From Lachnospiraceae bacterium (GTDB taxonomy: Bacteria > Bacillota > Clostridia > Lachnospirales > Lachnospiraceae), in contig CABJBM010000005.1 in assembly GCA_902363835.1 (NCBI GenBank), forward strand, positions 62,001-126,000: a stretch of 64,000 bases of DNA. Direction: 5' to 3'. Below the pieces are notes generated by a model. The model saw only the letters and a program-made list of their open reading frames with translations, did no database searches and was not told where the DNA came from. Made by a program: the position numbers and the translations under genes. Positions 34,089-43,680 of the stretch are shown here, in pieces. Every line of letters starts with the position of its first letter. Positions within the stretch are counted from its first letter, which is position 1.

Positions 34089-36422
34089 ATGGATGGAAAA
34101 TTGTACGATTTAATGGATTGGGCCGGCATTGAGGAAATTGTATATTCAGAGGCGGCGAATCCTCACGAAATTCTTGGACCCCATGTAACAGATGAGGGTC
34201 TGCTCATCCAGGCGTTTATTCCTACTGCAGAATCAGTGATTGTCCGTTTCAGGGAAAGCGGTAAGGAATATCCCATGGAGCTTGCGGATGAAGCCGGCTT
34301 TTTTGCGGCTCTCATACCACGGAAAACTTCGGCAGCTTATAGCCTGGTGGTCACTTACGACAATGGGACATCAGAGGAATGTCTGGATCCCTATTCCTAT
34401 GCATCTTTCTATAAGCCGGAAGATATTAAAAAGTTTGAAGCCGGAATTCACTACAGCATCTATGAAAAAATGGGGGCGCACCCTATGACTGCAGGCGGAG
34501 CGGAAGGGGTATACTTTTCCGTGTGGGCACCCTGTGCCATGCGTGTCAGCGTGGTAGGGGACTTTAACCTGTGGGATGGCAGGCGCCACCAGATGAGGAA
34601 GCTGGGGGATTCCGGCATTTTTGAATTGTTTATACCTGGCTTAAAAACGGGAATGATATATAAGTATGAGCTGAAGCATAAAAACGGGAAACCTCAGCTT
34701 AAAAGCGATCCCTATGCCAATTACTGTGAGCTGCGTCCTGAGACTGCTTCCATTGTCTGGGATATTAACCGGTATTCATGGAGCGACCAGGAATGGATGA
34801 AAAACAGGGCAGGGGCTGATTCCAAGGAAATGCCCATGTCCATTTATGAGGTTCACTTAGGCTCCTGGCTTCGGAAAGAGGCGAAGCTTGATGAGGACGG
34901 GAACCAGGTGACTGGCTCTGAATTCTATAATTACCGTGAGATCGCAGAAAAGCTGGCGGAATACGTTAAGGACATGGGCTACACCCATGTGGAGCTCCTT
35001 CCCATTATGGAGCATCCCCTGGATGCTTCCTGGGGATATCAGGTGACAGGTTATTATGCGCCCACCAGCCGTTACGGAACCCCCGATGATTTTATGTATT
35101 TCATGGATTACATGCACAAACAGGAAATCGGTGTGATTTTAGACTGGGTGCCGGCTCATTTTCCAAGGGACAGTTTTGGACTGGCCAGCTTTGACGGAAC
35201 CTGTGTTTATGAGCATAAGGATCCAAGGCAGGGGGCTCATCCCCACTGGGGGACCTTAATCTATAATTACGGCAGGCCCGGGGTCAGCAATTTCCTCATT
35301 GCAAATGCCCTTTTCTGGGCGGAAAAGTATCATGCTGACGGAATCCGCATGGATGCGGTGGCCTCCATGCTGTATCTGGATTACGGCAAAGATCCGGGAG
35401 AATGGATTCCCAATATTTACGGCGGCCATGAAAACCTGGAAGCCGTTGAGTTCCTGAAGCATTTGAATTCCATATTCAAGGGCAGAAAGGATGGGGCAGT
35501 CCTGATTGCAGAGGAATCTACGGCATGGCCTAAGATCACGGCTGATGTTAAGAATGAAGGTCTGGGTTTTGATTATAAATGGAATATGGGTTGGATGAAT
35601 GACTTTACCGGCTACATGCAGTGCGATCCTTACTTCAGGAAACATCACTACGGAGAGATGACCTTCAGCATTCTTTACGCCTACAGCGAGGACTTCATCC
35701 TTGTATTCTCCCATGACGAGGTGGTTCATGGAAAGGGCTCCATGCTGGGTAAAATGCCGGGGGATACCCTGGAGGCAAAGGCGGCGAATTTAAGGACAGC
35801 CTATGGTTTTATGATGGGACATCCCGGGAAAAAGCTTTTGTTCATGGGCCAGGATTTTGCCCAGGTCAGGGAATGGAATGAAAATAAGAGCCTTGACTGG
35901 GAGATCCTTGACTCCCCGCTTCATAAGATGACAAAGGATTATGTAAAGGCCTTAAACCATCTATATAAGAGCCAGCCGGCCCTGTACCAGATGGATTACG
36001 AGCCGGACGGCTTTGAGTGGGTGGAGTGCACGGACTCAAAGAACAGCATTGTGGGCTTTTTAAGAAAAACAAAGAAAAAGGAAGAAACCCTTCTCTTTCT
36101 CTGCAATTTTGATACAATGCTTCATGAGAAATACCTGGTGGGAGTTCCTTTTGAAGGAAAGTATAAGGAAATCTTAAACAGTGATGACAAAGCTTTCGCA
36201 GGTCAGGGCCGGATCAATTTGCGGGTGAAAACCTCTAAGAAAAAAGAGGCTGACGAAAGGCCGGATTCCATTGAAATAACAGTGGCTCCCTTAAGCGTCA
36301 TGGTCTTTGCCTGTACTCCTGAAAAGAAGAAGCCGGCTTTGGCGGGAAAAAAGGCCAAGAAGCCCGCATATAATAAAAAGGCAAAGGCTGAAAGTAAAAA
36401 ACTTTTAACTCCGGATTTGTAA
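34089..36422 (+). CDS. glgB: 1,4-alpha-glucan branching enzyme
   Basis: This 777-residue GH13 enzyme forms alpha-1,6 branches in glycogen. It has an N-terminal CBM48-like domain (about 95-200: GVYFSVWAPCAMRVSVVGDF and NLWDGRRHQM), the catalytic barrel with DGIRMDAVASMLYLDY (nucleophile Asp), IAEEST (Glu) and FSHDEVVHGKGSM, and a C-terminal beta domain. It then ends in an unusual lysine/alanine-rich tail (KKPALAGKKAKKPAYNKKAK) of about 35 residues. The start at 34089 has AGGAGG seven bases ahead; the longer frame does not. No other glg genes adjoin. Confidence 0.94.
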   Translation: MDGKLYDLMDWAGIEEIVYSEAANPHEILGPHVTDEGLLIQAFIPTAESVIVRFRESGKEYPMELADEAGFFAALIPRKTSAAYSLVVTYDNGTSEECLDPYSYASFYKPEDIKKFEAGIHYSIYEKMGAHPMTAGGAEGVYFSVWAPCAMRVSVVGDFNLWDGRRHQMRKLGDSGIFELFIPGLKTGMIYKYELKHKNGKPQLKSDPYANYCELRPETASIVWDINRYSWSDQEWMKNRAGADSKEMPMSIYEVHLGSWLRKEAKLDEDGNQVTGSEFYNYREIAEKLAEYVKDMGYTHVELLPIMEHPLDASWGYQVTGYYAPTSRYGTPDDFMYFMDYMHKQEIGVILDWVPAHFPRDSFGLASFDGTCVYEHKDPRQGAHPHWGTLIYNYGRPGVSNFLIANALFWAEKYHADGIRMDAVASMLYLDYGKDPGEWIPNIYGGHENLEAVEFLKHLNSIFKGRKDGAVLIAEESTAWPKITADVKNEGLGFDYKWNMGWMNDFTGYMQCDPYFRKHHYGEMTFSILYAYSEDFILVFSHDEVVHGKGSMLGKMPGDTLEAKAANLRTAYGFMMGHPGKKLLFMGQDFAQVREWNENKSLDWEILDSPLHKMTKDYVKALNHLYKSQPALYQMDYEPDGFEWVECTDSKNSIVGFLRKTKKKEETLLFLCNFDTMLHEKYLVGVPFEGKYKEILNSDDKAFAGQGRINLRVKTSKKKEADERPDSIEITVAPLSVMVFACTPEKKKPALAGKKAKKPAYNKKAKAESKKLLTPDL

Positions 36423-36555
36423 ATCAACGGGATATGAATGCATATCTTCTTGATTCACCGGTACATAAAGGTTGAAAGAATAACATCTTTTAAACCTGAG
36501 TTTATGAATCAACCGGATATGCAGGCATATCCGCCTGATTCATTGGTATACAAAG
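36421..36555 (+). repeat. Two copies of a 50-base hairpin repeat
   Basis: Copies at 36421-36470 and 36506-36555 match at about 39 of 50 positions. Each contains an inner palindrome (GATATG..CATATC in the first, GGATATGC-AG-GCATATCC in the second) inside an outer AATCA..TGATT stem. The pair fills the gap between glgB and mscS and overlaps the glgB stop codon. It may terminate or process the message. Confidence 0.7.
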
Positions 36556-36581
36556 AAGAAATAGGATCAGGAGGTTTTTAA

Positions 36582-37499
36582 ATGATATTCCATATGGTTT
36601 CCAGTGTGCTGCCGGGAGAGTCCCTGGCGGATCTCCAGCAGGAGGTACAGGAAAACTTAAACCAGCTAAAGCCCAATGTCATGTTGGAAACCTTAAAGGG
36701 CTGGGCTCCCGAATTGATTGCATTTGGGATAAAGCTTTTGTTTGCCCTGGTGATTTTTTTTATAGGTTCCAGGGTCATTAAAATCCTCCATAACATGCTG
36801 TACCGCTCCTTTAAAAGGGTGGATATGGAGGTCAGCTTAAGAAAGTTTCTTCTGTCCGTGTTAAATGCCGTCATGTACTGTTTACTCGCGTTTATCATTG
36901 CAGGGCAGATCGGAGTAAATTCGGCTTCCATTGTGGCGCTGCTTGGATCTGCCAGTATTGCCGTTGGTCTGGCTGTCCAGGGAAGCCTGGCCAATTTTGC
37001 CGGCGGAGTGCTGATCCTTCTTATGAAGCCCTTCCGGGTGGGAGATTATATCGTATCCAAAGACGGGGAAGGCACGGTCCGCACCATTGGACTTGTATAC
37101 ACCATTTTAAACACAGGTGACAATAAGCAGGTGGTCATTCCCAATGGGACCCTATCCAATTCCCCTCTTACCAATGTGACTGCCATGGATAAGAGGCGGC
37201 TGGATGTTTTGGTGGGAATCAGCTACCATTCGGATTTAAAGAAGGCAAAAGAAATTATGGAAAGCATTTTTTACAGGCAGAATGGAATATTAGAAGAGGA
37301 ACCAATTGACATTTTTGTCAGTGACTTAACGGAAAATGCCGTTACCATCGGTGGCCGGGGCTGGACCTCCCTGGACGATTACTGGCCGGCCAGATGGGAG
37401 ATCCTGGAACGGGTAAAGCTTGAATTTGAAGCAGCCGGAATTGAGATTCCATACAGTCGGATGGAGGTGCAGGTAGAAAAGCACCTGGAATCCCAATAG
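36582..37499 (+). CDS. mscS: Small-conductance mechanosensitive channel
   Basis: This 305-residue MscS channel releases solutes on osmotic downshock. Three membrane segments lie at about 40-125. The pore helix and domain entry read ASIAVGLAVQGSLANFAGGVLI, the last part being LANFAGGVLILLMKPFRVGD, the MscS signature. A cytoplasmic beta and alpha/beta domain follows (ISYHSDLKKAKEIM and a C-terminal EIPYSRMEV). AGGAGG precedes the start. Length fits E. coli MscS (286). Confidence 0.93.
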   Translation: MIFHMVSSVLPGESLADLQQEVQENLNQLKPNVMLETLKGWAPELIAFGIKLLFALVIFFIGSRVIKILHNMLYRSFKRVDMEVSLRKFLLSVLNAVMYCLLAFIIAGQIGVNSASIVALLGSASIAVGLAVQGSLANFAGGVLILLMKPFRVGDYIVSKDGEGTVRTIGLVYTILNTGDNKQVVIPNGTLSNSPLTNVTAMDKRRLDVLVGISYHSDLKKAKEIMESIFYRQNGILEEEPIDIFVSDLTENAVTIGGRGWTSLDDYWPARWEILERVKLEFEAAGIEIPYSRMEVQVEKHLESQ

Positions 37500-37531
37500 C
37501 AGACGATACAGCAAAACAGCATTCATGAGAT

Positions 37532-37581
37532 AAAAAATGAGCTTTGAAGTGGTCTTTAAGACCAATCAAAGCTCATTTTTT
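37532..37581. terminator. Bidirectional terminator after mscS
   Basis: AAAAAATGAGCTTTGA pairs with TCAAAGCTCATTTTTT, and an inner GGTCTTTAAGACC palindrome extends the hairpin. It serves mscS on plus and the SIMPL gene on minus. Confidence 0.88.
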
Positions 37582-37644
37582 ATCTTATTCTTCACTGGAG
37601 CGGCTCTGAGGCAGTTCCTTAATAAGGAAGCTTCTCCTCTTTCT

Positions 37645-38394
37645 TTATTTTACACGGTAGGTTACTGTTACCTGGGCTTCCACGCCGATCTGGCCAGGCT
37701 CCACAACTACGGATTTGACTCCTGAAGCATCTTCCTTTGCAGCAGTGGAGGAGTACCTGATATTGGGGTAGGTATTCATCTCTTCGATGTGGGCGATCCC
37801 ATCCAGGGTAACTCCGCTGGCTGATGCAATGGCTTCTGCCTTAACCTTGGCACCATCAACGGCCTTTTTAAGGGCTTCCCTGTAGGTGTCGTCGTATTTG
37901 CTGGAAAGATAGTTCACGCTGTCAATGCAGTTAATGCCTGCATCTATGCTGGAAGAAAGCAGGGCGCTTACCTGGTCAAGGGGAAGATCTGATAAGGTGA
38001 TGCTTGTGCGCATCTGATATCCGGTGATCTGCTGGCCGGAATTGTTCCAGTCATACATTGGCTCAAGGCCGTAGCTGGAAGTCTGGATAGATTTTTCGTC
38101 AAGGCCGGAATTCTTTAAAAAGGATATGACGTTGTTTGTATCCGCGCTGTTTTTCTCCTGGCAGGCTTTAGGGTCTGCGCCCTGGGTGAGCACTGCGAAA
38201 TTGACCTGGGCCATATCCGGCACCACCTTGATTCCCTCTGTGCTGCTTACCTGTATGGTATTGGTATCCTTGTTGGTGATAGTAGTCAAATTGGCTCCGG
38301 GAACGGAAGCTGTCCCTGTCTGGGCACACGCGGTCATAGAAAGTACTGATGCGGCAACCAGGATCGCTGCCAGCGGCTTATTCATTTTTCTCAT
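37645..38394 (-). CDS. SIMPL-domain (DUF541) lipoprotein
   Basis: This 249-residue exported protein has a lipoprotein signal ending SMTACAQTG (Cys23 lipidated). The SIMPL/DUF541 domain covers the rest, with ISSTEGIKVVPDMA-like entry, VISFLKNSGLDEKSIQTSSY and the C-terminal VEAQVTVTYRVK. The family function is poorly defined; some members form channel-like oligomers in the envelope. AGGAGG precedes the ATG. Confidence 0.85.
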   Translation of the reverse strand: MRKMNKPLAAILVAASVLSMTACAQTGTASVPGANLTTITNKDTNTIQVSSTEGIKVVPDMAQVNFAVLTQGADPKACQEKNSADTNNVISFLKNSGLDEKSIQTSSYGLEPMYDWNNSGQQITGYQMRTSITLSDLPLDQVSALLSSSIDAGINCIDSVNYLSSKYDDTYREALKKAVDGAKVKAEAIASASGVTLDGIAHIEEMNTYPNIRYSSTAAKEDASGVKSVVVEPGQIGVEAQVTVTYRVK

Positions 38395-38576
38395 AATTAT
38401 TTCCTCCTTTTCATATTTTATATTCTACAGGAAAATGGAAGATTTTGTATTTCTTTTCTCTTAACATTCCAGGTCAAATTTCCTAGGTTTTATTTACGAA
38501 AATCTGACTATGGAAAAGGATGGGCTTAAAGGCAAAAAAATCATGGAAAAAAGGGAATGAAAGGTCAGAAATTGTG

Positions 38577-38713
38577 TATAATGCACAAAATAGGAATCAA
38601 AAATGCAACGTATTAACGAAAAATGAAAGTTTATCCAAATCTATTGCATTTTTTTGTGCATTGTGATATCTTATAGCCATAAGGTTATTGGAAACGTTAC
38701 CGATATCGTTACC
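38577..38713 (+). promoter_or_regulatory. Promoter and LacI-type operators of the malto-ABC operon
   Basis: TTGCAT (38644-38649) and TATCTT (38667-38672) are 17 bases apart. GGAAACGTTACC (38690-38701) is a near-perfect palindrome with a central CG. The adjoining GATATCGTTACC (38702-38713) repeats its right half. These are typical LacI/GalR or CcpA-type sites placed just past the start of transcription. The regulator encoded at 43681 is the likely binder. A second -10-like TGTATAAT is at 38575-38582. The rest of the gap 38395-38863 shows no ORF. Confidence 0.65.
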
Positions 38714-38863
38714 AAACCGTCGGAATCCAATGGCCAGAAAAGCTAAAGCCTGGAGATATATGGGCTTGGCAAGGTTCTGTATGAAAGGCATACAGGAAAA
38801 AGTTTGGGGGTTGTGTGGAAGGTCCATCAACCGGAATGTGCGTAAGCACGGAAGGAGGATATT

Positions 38864-40261
38864 ATGAAACTTAAGAAACTGACAGTACTTACCCTGGCTG
38901 CGGCAATGGCAGCAGGAACACTTGCAGGCTGTGCTTCAAACAAGGCTCCGGAAACAACAGGGGCAGAGCAGAAAACTCAGGCAGAGGAAACCACCGCTGC
39001 AAAAGCCGGTGATACGGCAGAGGCCAAAGGACAGATTTATTATCTGAATTTTAAGCCTGAGGTGGCAGACACATGGGTGGAGCTTGCAGGAAAGTATACG
39101 GAGGAAACCGGTGTGCCCATGAAGGTACAGACAGCGGCAGCAGGCACCTATGAGCAGACCTTAAAATCAGAGGTGGCAAAAAAAGAACCGCCTACCCTGT
39201 TCCAGATCAACGGACCAATCGGATATAAGGCCTGGGCAAAATATTGCAAGGATTTAAAAGATACGGCAATCTATGGACATTTGGTTGACAAAGATATGGC
39301 TGTAAAGGACGGAGATGGAGTTTACGGCATTCCTTATGTAGTGGAAGGCTATGGCATCATTTACAATGACGCAATCATGGAGAAGTACTTTGCTCTTGAC
39401 GGCGCAAAGGCGAAATCCATGGATGAGATCAATAACTTTGCTTCTCTTAAAGCGGTTGCAGAGGATATGCAGGCAAGAAAGGCTGACCTTGGAATCGAAG
39501 GCGTATTCGCTTCCACTTCCTTTGCTCCTGGTGAGGACTGGAGATGGCAGACCCATCTGGCAAACCTTCCAGTTTACTATGAATATAAAGATGACAGCGT
39601 ATCCGACAAGGATGCCCTTGATTTTAAGTACGCAGACAACTATAAGAACATTTTTGACTTATACATCAACAATTCCTGTACAGATCCCAAGATGGTAGGC
39701 GCTAAAACCGTTGAGGATTCCATGGCCGAATTTGCTCTTGGCAAGGTTGCCATGGTGCAGAACGGAAACTGGGGCTGGGGACAGGTGTCCGGTGTTGACG
39801 GAAACACGGTTAAAGAAGAAGATGTGAAGTTCCTTCCTATTTATACCGGCGTGAGCGGCGAGGAGAAGCAGGGGCTTTGCATTGGAACAGAGAATTTCTT
39901 CTCCATCAACAGCCAGGCAAAGGAAGAGGACCAGAAAGCATCTCTGGATTTCCTGGAGTGGCTCTTCACTTCTGATACAGGAAAAGATTATGTAACCAAC
40001 AAGCTGGGCTTTATCGCTCCCTTTGATACCTTTGCGGCAGATGAAAAGCCAACTGATCCTTTAGCAAAGGAAATTGACCGGTATATGAATAACAAGGACT
40101 TATATTCCGTAACCTGGAACTTTACCTCCTTCCCAAGCCAGACCTTTAAGGACAATTTCGGGGCATCTCTTCTTCAGTATGCTCAGGGAGGCAAGGACTG
40201 GAAAGCTGTTGTGGATGAGATGAAAGCTGACTGGGCAAACGAAAAAGCAATGACAAAATAA
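38864..40261 (+). CDS. Sugar ABC transporter substrate-binding lipoprotein (maltodextrin type)
   Basis: This 465-residue extracellular solute-binding protein is of the MalE/UgpB family. The lipoprotein signal ends LAGCASNK (Cys23). A linker rich in threonine and glutamate follows, then the binding domain with WVELAGKYTEETGVPMKVQT. Neighbouring malQ and a LacI-type regulator point to maltose or maltodextrins as cargo, but the sequence does not prove it. GGAGG precedes the ATG. Confidence 0.9.
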   Translation: MKLKKLTVLTLAAAMAAGTLAGCASNKAPETTGAEQKTQAEETTAAKAGDTAEAKGQIYYLNFKPEVADTWVELAGKYTEETGVPMKVQTAAAGTYEQTLKSEVAKKEPPTLFQINGPIGYKAWAKYCKDLKDTAIYGHLVDKDMAVKDGDGVYGIPYVVEGYGIIYNDAIMEKYFALDGAKAKSMDEINNFASLKAVAEDMQARKADLGIEGVFASTSFAPGEDWRWQTHLANLPVYYEYKDDSVSDKDALDFKYADNYKNIFDLYINNSCTDPKMVGAKTVEDSMAEFALGKVAMVQNGNWGWGQVSGVDGNTVKEEDVKFLPIYTGVSGEEKQGLCIGTENFFSINSQAKEEDQKASLDFLEWLFTSDTGKDYVTNKLGFIAPFDTFAADEKPTDPLAKEIDRYMNNKDLYSVTWNFTSFPSQTFKDNFGASLLQYAQGGKDWKAVVDEMKADWANEKAMTK

Positions 40262-40285
40262 AAGAATCAAAATAGTTTTAAAGGG

Positions 40286-40321
40286 AAATGGGTGAGCGCG
40301 AGGGAGATGCCTCACCCATTT
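40286..40321 (+). terminator. Intercistronic hairpin between the binding protein and permease genes
   Basis: AAATGGGTGAG and CTCACCCATTT form an 11-pair stem around 14 bases, 25 bases after the binding protein gene. With few following T it should stop only part of the transcripts and stabilise the upstream message. That would give more binding protein than permease. Confidence 0.7.
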
Positions 40322-40403
40322 TCATACAAGAAAGTTCCGTCAGCCCCGGCTTACCGGAGGTTTTTTGCCAACACAGAGAAAGTGTTTTAGAAGGAGAGCT
40401 GCT

Positions 40404-41246
40404 ATGCAAAAATCAATGAAACGATACTTTCCAATATTTGTCCTTCCCACACTGGCCGCGTTTACCATTGCATTTCTGTACCCGTTTATCACAGGCATTT
40501 ATTTGTCCTTTACAGAATTCACCACGGTAAAGGATGCATCCTGGGTAGGAATTTCAAATTATAAAAAAATATTTATGGACCAGAATTTTATCAATGCCCT
40601 GGTATTTACCGTGAAGTTTACCATTGTGTCTGTGGTGACCATTAATACCCTGGGGTTTCTGATGGCCTATGTCCTCACAAGAGGCATTAAGGGAACCAAC
40701 TTATTCCGGACCGTATTTTTCATGCCAAACTTAATCGGCGGCATTGTGCTTGGTTATATCTGGCAGCTTCTGTTAAACGGGATCCTTGCAAAGTTCGGGG
40801 TTACCCTTTCCTTTAGCGCCAAATACGGTTTTTGGGGCCTGGTGATCTTAATGAACTGGCAGCTGATCGGGTATATGATGATCATTTACATTGCCGGACT
40901 TCAAAATGTTCCCGGAGAGCTGGTTGAGGCCGCAAGGATCGACGGAGCCACCAGATTCCAGATCTTAAAGCGGATCATGATTCCAATGGTCATGCCATCC
41001 TTTACCATCTGCCTGTTTCTCACTCTGACAAATTCCTTTAAGCTGTTTGACCAGAACCTGGCATTGACGGCAGGAGGGCCTGGAAGGCAGACCAGCATGC
41101 TTGCCCTCGATATTTACAGCACCTTTTACGGCAGAGTGGGCTGGGAAGGGGTTGGCCAGGCAAAGGCTACGGTGTTCTTTCTTATGGTTGCGGTCATTTC
41201 CCTGACCCAGCTTTCATTAACACGGCGTAAGGAGGTGGAGAGTTGA
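40404..41246 (+). CDS. Sugar ABC transporter permease, MalF type
   Basis: This 280-residue inner-membrane permease has about six helices and the coupling loop EAARIDGATRFQILKRIMIP near residue 178. The start at 40404 has GAAGGAG ahead; the longer frame upstream crosses this site. Its stop overlaps the next permease's start (TGATG). It is probably part of the maltodextrin importer. Confidence 0.92.
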   Translation: MQKSMKRYFPIFVLPTLAAFTIAFLYPFITGIYLSFTEFTTVKDASWVGISNYKKIFMDQNFINALVFTVKFTIVSVVTINTLGFLMAYVLTRGIKGTNLFRTVFFMPNLIGGIVLGYIWQLLLNGILAKFGVTLSFSAKYGFWGLVILMNWQLIGYMMIIYIAGLQNVPGELVEAARIDGATRFQILKRIMIPMVMPSFTICLFLTLTNSFKLFDQNLALTAGGPGRQTSMLALDIYSTFYGRVGWEGVGQAKATVFFLMVAVISLTQLSLTRRKEVES

Positions 41247-42115
41247 TGAGCAGAAAGAGAAAAAATACGGAAGTCCAGCAAATGGAGGTAGGAAAAACCG
41301 CGGGAACAATCCTGACGGCCGCTTTGGCAGTTCTGTCTCTGGCATTCCTATTCCCCATTGTCCTGGTTTTCATAAACTCCTTTAAGAGCAAGCTGTTTAT
41401 CAGTGATGCGCCGTTTCAGCTTCCAAAGGCAGGGACCTATGTAGGGCTTGCCAATTATGTGGAAGGCATACGGAAAACAGGGCTGTTCCCGGCATTCGGC
41501 AGGTCCCTGTTCATTACGGTGGCCTCTGTGGCGGTCATCATTCTGTTCACTTCCATGACGGCCTGGTATTTGACCAGAGTGAAATCTGCATTTACCGGTA
41601 TCATGTATTATGTATTCGTATTTGCCATGATTGTGCCGTTTCAGATGGTCATGTTCACCATGTCAAAGACAGCCAATGACTTATACTTAAACTCCATGTA
41701 CGGTCTGGTACTTCTTTATCTGGGCTTTGGGGCCGGGCAGGCGGTGTTTTTGTTCTGCGGCTTTGTAAAGGCCATACCCCTTGAGATCGAAGAGGCGGCC
41801 ATGATTGATGGCTGTTCTCCCATTCAAACTTATTTTCATGTGGTATTCCCCATGCTGAGACCAACGGCAGTGACCGTTGCTATTTTAAATGCCATGTGGA
41901 TTTGGAACGATTATTTACTTCCAAGCTTGATTCTTCCACAGGAAAAAGGTACAATACCAATGGTTATTCAGAACTTAAAAGGCGGATACGGCTCCATTGA
42001 TATGGGAGCCATGATGGCAATGCTGGTTCTGGCTATCTTTCCTATTATTGTATTTTATTTAAGCTGTCAGAAATATATCATAAAGGGCGTTGCCGCAGGA
42101 GCGGTAAAGGGCTAG
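41246..42115 (+). CDS. Sugar ABC transporter permease, MalG type
   Basis: This 289-residue permease has six or so helices, the coupling loop EEAAMIDGCSPIQTYFHVVFP (the last ten being PIQTYFHVVF) near residue 187, and the MalG-type C-terminus KGVAAGAVKG. It starts within the stop codon of the previous gene, so translation is coupled. A shared ATPase must come from elsewhere. Confidence 0.92.
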   Translation: MSRKRKNTEVQQMEVGKTAGTILTAALAVLSLAFLFPIVLVFINSFKSKLFISDAPFQLPKAGTYVGLANYVEGIRKTGLFPAFGRSLFITVASVAVIILFTSMTAWYLTRVKSAFTGIMYYVFVFAMIVPFQMVMFTMSKTANDLYLNSMYGLVLLYLGFGAGQAVFLFCGFVKAIPLEIEEAAMIDGCSPIQTYFHVVFPMLRPTAVTVAILNAMWIWNDYLLPSLILPQEKGTIPMVIQNLKGGYGSIDMGAMMAMLVLAIFPIIVFYLSCQKYIIKGVAAGAVKG

Positions 42116-42179
42116 GAGGGCAGGCGCTTCTGGGTCTGGCTCATTGTTTTCAGAAATAAACCAAAAAAGGAGACTGATT

Positions 42180-43658
42180 ATGCGGGAATGTGGAATGTTG
42201 CTTCCGGTTGCAAGCCTTCCATCAAAATACGGGATCGGGGCATTTTCAAAAGAGGCATATGAATTTATTGATTTATTAAAAAAGGCAGGGCAGCAGTACT
42301 GGCAGATACTCCCGTTAGGTCCTACCGGTTATGGGGATTCCCCTTACCAGTCATTCTCTGCATTTGCGGGAAATCCTTATTTTATTGATCTGGATGAACT
42401 TGTAAAGCAGGGACTGCTGGCCGCTGCGGAATGTGAGGCAATGGATTTTGGGACTGATCCTAAGGACATTGACTATGGGAAAATCTACGAGAACCGTTTT
42501 CCTTTGCTGAAAAAGGCTTACGGACGGTGGAAGGACCAGGGCCACAGGCCGGAGGAGCCTTTAAAGCTCCTTGGAGAGGAAACAGCCGGATACTGCTTTT
42601 ACATGGCGGTTAAGGATCATTTTAAAGGGAAGAGCTGGATCTGCTGGGATGAGGACATCCGCCTCAGAAAAGAAGAGGCTGTTTCCCGGTATGAAAAAGA
42701 GCTGTCAGATGAAACCGGATTTTACGGTTTCCTTCAGATGAAATTTGAGGAACAGTGGAGCCGGTTAAAGTCCTATGCCAAAGAACAGGGCATCAGGATC
42801 ATCGGGGACATTCCCATATATGTGGCATTTGACAGTGCTGATTCCTGGTTTCACCCGGAGCTGTTTCAGTTTGATGAAAATTGCGAGCCTGTTGCAGTGG
42901 CAGGGTGTCCGCCTGATGGATTTTCCGCTACAGGACAATTGTGGGGAAATCCCCTTTACCGTTGGGAGTACCATGGGGAAACCGGGTATGAATGGTGGAT
43001 GAAGCGCATGGAATACAGCTTCCGCCTTTATGATGTGGTGCGGGTAGACCATTTCCGCGGCTTTGATGAGTATTATTCCATTCCGGCAGGAAGTGAGAAT
43101 GCCATAAACGGGTCCTGGGAAAAAGGACCTGGAATTGATATTTTCAACCGGATGGGGGAAACATTCGGAAAACTGGATATTATAGCGGAAGACCTTGGAT
43201 TTTTGACCCCATCGGTTTTAAAGCTGGTAAAGGATACCGGATTCCCAGGCATGAAGGTGCTGGAATTTGCCTTTGATTCCAGGGAGGAAAGCGATTATCT
43301 GCCCCATAACTATACCCAAAACTGTGTGGTATATACGGGAACCCATGACAACAATACCATCAAGGGCTGGTATGAAGACTTGTCAGCCGAGGACCGGCAG
43401 CTTTCCATTGATTATATGAACAACGGAAAAACCCCAAGAGAAGAGATTCACTGGGATTTTATCCGCCTGGCCTTAGCAAGCGTGGCAAAGCTGGCTGTGA
43501 TACCGGTCCAGGATTATCTGGGGCTTGGGGTGTCCGCCAGGATCAATGAACCTTCCACCCTGGGGAAAAACTGGAGATGGCGTATGCTTTCCGGGGAAAT
43601 GACAGAAGAGCTTGTAGAAAAATGCAGAAAAACAGCCAGGCTTTACGGCAGGGCATGA
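42180..43658 (+). CDS. malQ: 4-alpha-glucanotransferase (amylomaltase)
   Basis: This 492-residue GH77 enzyme disproportionates maltodextrins. Diagnostic segments are GMLLPVASLPSKYGIGAFS, WQILPLGPTGYGDSPYQSFS, GDIPIYVAFDSADSW, the nucleophile region VRVDHFRGFDEYY (Asp near residue 290), IAEDLGFLTP (Glu acid/base) and TGTHDNNT. The start at 42180 has AAAAGGAG ahead. It follows the sugar permeases, which supports maltodextrin import and processing as the job of this operon. Confidence 0.95.
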   Translation: MRECGMLLPVASLPSKYGIGAFSKEAYEFIDLLKKAGQQYWQILPLGPTGYGDSPYQSFSAFAGNPYFIDLDELVKQGLLAAAECEAMDFGTDPKDIDYGKIYENRFPLLKKAYGRWKDQGHRPEEPLKLLGEETAGYCFYMAVKDHFKGKSWICWDEDIRLRKEEAVSRYEKELSDETGFYGFLQMKFEEQWSRLKSYAKEQGIRIIGDIPIYVAFDSADSWFHPELFQFDENCEPVAVAGCPPDGFSATGQLWGNPLYRWEYHGETGYEWWMKRMEYSFRLYDVVRVDHFRGFDEYYSIPAGSENAINGSWEKGPGIDIFNRMGETFGKLDIIAEDLGFLTPSVLKLVKDTGFPGMKVLEFAFDSREESDYLPHNYTQNCVVYTGTHDNNTIKGWYEDLSAEDRQLSIDYMNNGKTPREEIHWDFIRLALASVAKLAVIPVQDYLGLGVSARINEPSTLGKNWRWRMLSGEMTEELVEKCRKTARLYGRA

Positions 43659-43680
43659 CGAAAGGGGATGAGTATTTCTG

